Shown here piece after piece: positions 7,679-9,885 of a stretch of 9,885 nucleotides of DNA; position 1 is the stretch's first letter; each line of letters starts with the position of its first letter. This DNA is from an uncultured Synergistia bacterium (GTDB lineage Bacteria > Eremiobacterota > SpSt-956 > JAKJGF01), in contig CALARM010001138.1 in NCBI GenBank assembly GCA_937888925.1, positions 1-9,885 of the forward strand. The letters are read 5' to 3'. Under the pieces are notes generated by a model. It did not search any database. It saw nothing but the letters and a program-made list of their open reading frames with translations, and was not told the DNA's origin. A program made the translations under genes and the position numbers.

Positions 7679-7780
7679 CAGTGAGCAGTTATCAGTGACC
7701 AGTGAGCGGTGAACAGTAATTTGTACATAGTAATACAACTGATAACTGATAACTGGTAACTGGTAACTGGTCACTGGTCA
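7679..7780. repeat. palindromic array of 7-bp units between convergent genes; possible bidirectional terminator
   Basis: The left arm (7679-7717) is five tandem heptamers of the form CAGTKAN (CAGTGAG, CAGTTAT, CAGTGAC, CAGTGAG, CGGTGAA) plus CAGT. The right arm (about 7737-7780) is the same array in reverse complement (GATAACT twice, GGTAACT twice, GGTCACT, then GGTCA). A loop of about 19 bases separates them. The arms pair over about 38 bases with mismatches and G-U pairs, so RNA read from either strand could form a long hairpin. It lies between the 3' ends of two convergent transcription units, where a terminator is expected, but lacks the U-run of an intrinsic terminator. Similar heptamer repeats recur between genes in various bacterial genomes, as far as I remember. 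Confidence 0.9.
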
Positions 7781-8310
7781 GCGCTTTTCCCAAAATCATA
7801 AAAATACCCGTTTATCTTCATCTTTACATCTACATGATCTACTGCAATCTTTCCTATAGTCTGACCTGTAGTTATTTTCTGTCCTATACAGACTCGCAGG
7901 CTATTCAGATGGCCGTACTGTGTCATCTGTTTACCTTTCTTTATCTTAACAGCAAATTCTCCATATCCCCAGTATATTATCTCTGTCACTTTACCTTCCC
8001 ACCCTGCAGGAACTTCAGTACCGGCCGGTGCGGCAAAATCATATCCGTTATGATAACCTGCTTTTAATCTATATTTACTTTCAGGACGCCAGTCATTAAA
8101 CTTACCTGTAACAACTGTATCACCATAGTTCAGGCTCATAAGGCTGAGATATCTGTTTACACCGCCTTCTGTTATATCTGCAGATACTACGGCTTTCGGT
8201 GATTTATTGACTTCTGAAGTGTCTATACCGTCAAATGGCGTTTCACATCCGCAGAAAAAAATTATACAGATTAACAGAGGTAAATAGAAAAATCTATTAT
8301 TTTTTATCAT
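7771..8310 (-). CDS. lipoprotein with divergent M23 (LytM-like) peptidase domain
   Basis: This is a 179-residue protein. A basic start (MIKNNRFF) and hydrophobic stretch lead to the lipobox FCGC, with the lipidated cysteine at residue 22, so it is an exported lipoprotein. The M23 fold is visible: H87-x3-D91 in YHNGYDFAAPAGTEV, then WEGKVTEI, then QYGHL (H134), then GQTIGKIAVDHVDVKMKING. In M23 enzymes the last motif is H-x-H. Here it is H159-V-D161, and the usual glycine-rich STG loop before it is shortened, so activity is uncertain. It may be an altered enzyme, or a pseudoenzyme that binds peptidoglycan or activates an amidase. The start is ATG at 8310, with AAGGA seven bases upstream; the TTG at 8316 has no usable site. 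The gene overlaps the UPF0182 stop by 14 bases. Its final codons, DQ and stop, lie inside the heptamer repeat. Confidence 0.88.
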   Translation of the reverse strand: MIKNNRFFYLPLLICIIFFCGCETPFDGIDTSEVNKSPKAVVSADITEGGVNRYLSLMSLNYGDTVVTGKFNDWRPESKYRLKAGYHNGYDFAAPAGTEVPAGWEGKVTEIIYWGYGEFAVKIKKGKQMTQYGHLNSLRVCIGQKITTGQTIGKIAVDHVDVKMKINGYFYDFGKSADQ

Positions 8311-9885
8311 GTTCAATTCCTTTCTTTTCTTTCATATCTTTTTCTCCTTTAACCATACCTGATAATATTCTGCCAAGGTGTTCTATTTCTTCACCGTATC
8401 CTGCCCAGTTTCCGCTTTTTATATATTCCCTGGCTTTTTCATAATGTTTCAGAGCTTCTCCTGCCATTACTTCAATAGTTTTTTCTTTTTCCGTAACAGG
8501 AATTAAATGGTTTTCAGAGATATTAAACATAGTGTTTATTGCTTTTTCAAGATTATCTTCCATTACTATCTGACTTCCATAGACTAATATAACCTTTTTT
8601 AATTCAGGTAACTGGCCTTTTTCCGCTTTTAAATATAAAGGTTCCACATATATAAGGGAATTTTCCAGAGGTATTACGAGAAGATTACCTTTTATTACAC
8701 CGGAGCCTTCCTGATTCCATAATGAAAGCTGTTTTGATATTTCTGTATCCTGATTGATACGGGCTTCTATTTGACCGGGACCATAGACCATTTTCTTTTT
8801 TGGAAAACGATAGAGTATTATATCTCCGTAATTTTCTCCGTCACATCTGGCACACATCCAGGCAGATAAATTATCTTTTTTCATTGGTGTGAATGGCATC
8901 ATGAGAATAAATTCTTCTTTTTTCTCTTCCGGAAGGCTCATTATAATATAATATGGCTTAATTTCCTCTTCCTGTGTCTCAGAAATTTCTTTCGGAATAT
9001 TCCACATATCTTCTTTGTTATAAAATACCTGTGGTTCCTTCATATGATATGTAGAATATATTTTACTCTGTATGGCCATTAATTCTTCAGGATACCTTAT
9101 ATGGCTTTTTATGGTTTCAGGCATTTCAGACATGTCTTTAAAGACATGGGGGAAGATTTTTTCATACGTATTTATTACAGGATCATCCATGTCATTTTTG
9201 TAAAAATCAATATTTCCGTTATAGGCATTTACTACTACTTTTACTGAATTTCTTATATAGTTTATTTTATAATCTTCACGAAAATTATATGGCATGGAAT
9301 AAGGATATTTATCTGATATTGTGTAGGCGTCACAGATCCATAAGAGCTTACCGTCTGCAATGATTATATAAGGATCATTTGAATAAATCAACAGTGGAAA
9401 AGCTTTCTTAAGTCTCGTGCTCAGATCTTTATAAATCATTATTCTGCTGTCTTCTTTTATATCTTTATTCAGAAGGATCTTGAGTGAGTTAATGTGTCTG
9501 GCAAAGGCAAGCTTTCTTAAAAAAGAAGATATGGCTATACCTCCTGAACCCTGATAGGTGCAGTATTTATTTGTTGTTCCTGAAGGGTAGTCAAATTCCT
9601 GGTATATGTTATCACTGGCTTTTGTTTTTACTATGGAGTATTTTTTCGTTGTTTCTCCATAATATATCTCAGGCCTGTCTATCCTTAGATTTGTCGTAAA
9701 CACAGGTGGTATGTCTTTTATGAAAAATTCCGGTAATCCTTCTTTTGATATGCTGTTTACCGGTGACAGACATAATCCGTATCCGTGAGTGTATGTTATA
9801 TGTTGATTAATCCAGTCACCGGTTGATAGCTGATCATAGGCTATTTCTCTGGCAGATAGCATAACCTGTCTGTAGTCTCCGTCTA
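8297..9885 (-). CDS. UPF0182 (COG1615) family membrane protein, C-terminal part, cut by window edge
   Basis: The frame is open to the right edge, with 528 residues visible. The edge residues DGDYRQVMLSARE match an internal family block, so the ATG at 9862 is an internal methionine and not the start. Other family hallmarks in order: YTHGYGLCLSPVN, EIYYGE, EFDYPSGTTNKY, GSGGIAISSFLRKLAFA, LLWICDAYTISDKYPYS, MVYGPGQIEARINQDTEIS, NLLVIPLENSLIYVEPLYLKAE, and the tail NWAGYGEEIEHL. Full-length members have roughly 850-1000 residues with about seven membrane helices in the N-terminal half, so that half lies beyond the window. The visible part has no membrane helix and is probably a large soluble domain. 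The family has no established function. The gene ends in a lysine-rich tail, with its TAA 14 bases inside the next gene, and the two form a likely operon. Confidence 0.94.
   Translation of the reverse strand, partial: DGDYRQVMLSAREIAYDQLSTGDWINQHITYTHGYGLCLSPVNSISKEGLPEFFIKDIPPVFTTNLRIDRPEIYYGETTKKYSIVKTKASDNIYQEFDYPSGTTNKYCTYQGSGGIAISSFLRKLAFARHINSLKILLNKDIKEDSRIMIYKDLSTRLKKAFPLLIYSNDPYIIIADGKLLWICDAYTISDKYPYSMPYNFREDYKINYIRNSVKVVVNAYNGNIDFYKNDMDDPVINTYEKIFPHVFKDMSEMPETIKSHIRYPEELMAIQSKIYSTYHMKEPQVFYNKEDMWNIPKEISETQEEEIKPYYIIMSLPEEKKEEFILMMPFTPMKKDNLSAWMCARCDGENYGDIILYRFPKKKMVYGPGQIEARINQDTEISKQLSLWNQEGSGVIKGNLLVIPLENSLIYVEPLYLKAEKGQLPELKKVILVYGSQIVMEDNLEKAINTMFNISENHLIPVTEKEKTIEVMAGEALKHYEKAREYIKSGNWAGYGEEIEHLGRILSGMVKGEKDMKEKKGIEHDKK
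8318..8322 (-). promoter_or_regulatory. ribosome binding site of the M23 lipoprotein gene
   Basis: AAGGA on the - strand, inside the end of the UPF0182 gene, lies seven bases before the ATG at 8310. It decides the start in favour of ATG 8310 over the TTG six bases earlier and suggests translation coupled to the upstream gene. Confidence 0.75.

Noticed and set aside
7586..7774. Small - strand open frame across the repeat island
   Set aside because: Its protein consists of translated heptamer repeat (YQLPVISYQL) plus the antisense of the propeller end.
7679..7780. CRISPR array
   Set aside because: The units are 7 bp, contiguous, without spacers, and inverted about a centre; no cas genes are present.
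8311..8316. TTG start at 8316 for the lipoprotein
   Set aside because: The AAGGA site is almost adjacent to it, whereas ATG 8310 has ideal seven-base spacing.
7834..8444. Two small + strand open frames opposite the M23 and UPF0182 genes
   Set aside because: They lie antisense to strongly supported genes, have no recognisable domain or ribosome site, and look like random translations.
8297..9862. Complete 521-residue gene starting at ATG 9862
   Set aside because: The frame continues open to the edge, and the residues before this Met (DGDYRQV) belong to a conserved internal UPF0182 block.

Overview
The window is AT-rich bacterial DNA holding three genes in a convergent layout. One giant gene on the + strand fills about three quarters of it. 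Two overlapping genes on the - strand run in from the right edge, and the + and - genes meet at a short palindromic repeat island. I see no tRNA, rRNA, CRISPR array, transposase or phage gene. The lipoprotein signal, the UPF0182 membrane protein and the Shine-Dalgarno sites are bacterial. The AT-rich codon use and the odd giant coiled-coil protein would suit an uncultivated lineage, but I cannot assign a phylum from the sequence.

Left and centre (1-7675): a perfect extended -10 promoter sequence sits at the very left edge, followed by a 2541-residue protein. The protein has four parts. (1) Two diverged copies of an N-terminal helical module, each opened by a YPYP motif and each followed by a TerB-like acidic helical segment. 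(2) About 1240 residues of almost uninterrupted coiled coil, partly built from recent in-frame duplications. (3) A disordered linker with a short basic amphipathic segment. (4) A C-terminal PQQ/BamB-like propeller that can be counted as eight blades. It has no signal peptide or membrane helix, so it is probably a cytoplasmic scaffold, tether or sensor. I do not recognise it as a named protein.

Middle right (7676-7780): the space between the convergent genes is almost wholly an inverted array of degenerate 7-bp units (CAGTKAN). It can fold into one long imperfect hairpin and contains the stop codon of the - strand lipoprotein gene.

Right (7771-9885, - strand): the C-terminal 528 residues of a UPF0182 (COG1615) membrane protein, whose N-terminal membrane half lies beyond the window. 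Its last 14 bases overlap the start of a small lipoprotein with a divergent M23 (LytM-like) peptidase fold, in which one expected zinc-ligand histidine is an aspartate. These two genes are probably co-transcribed and translationally coupled. Nothing in the sequence ties them functionally to the giant + strand gene.
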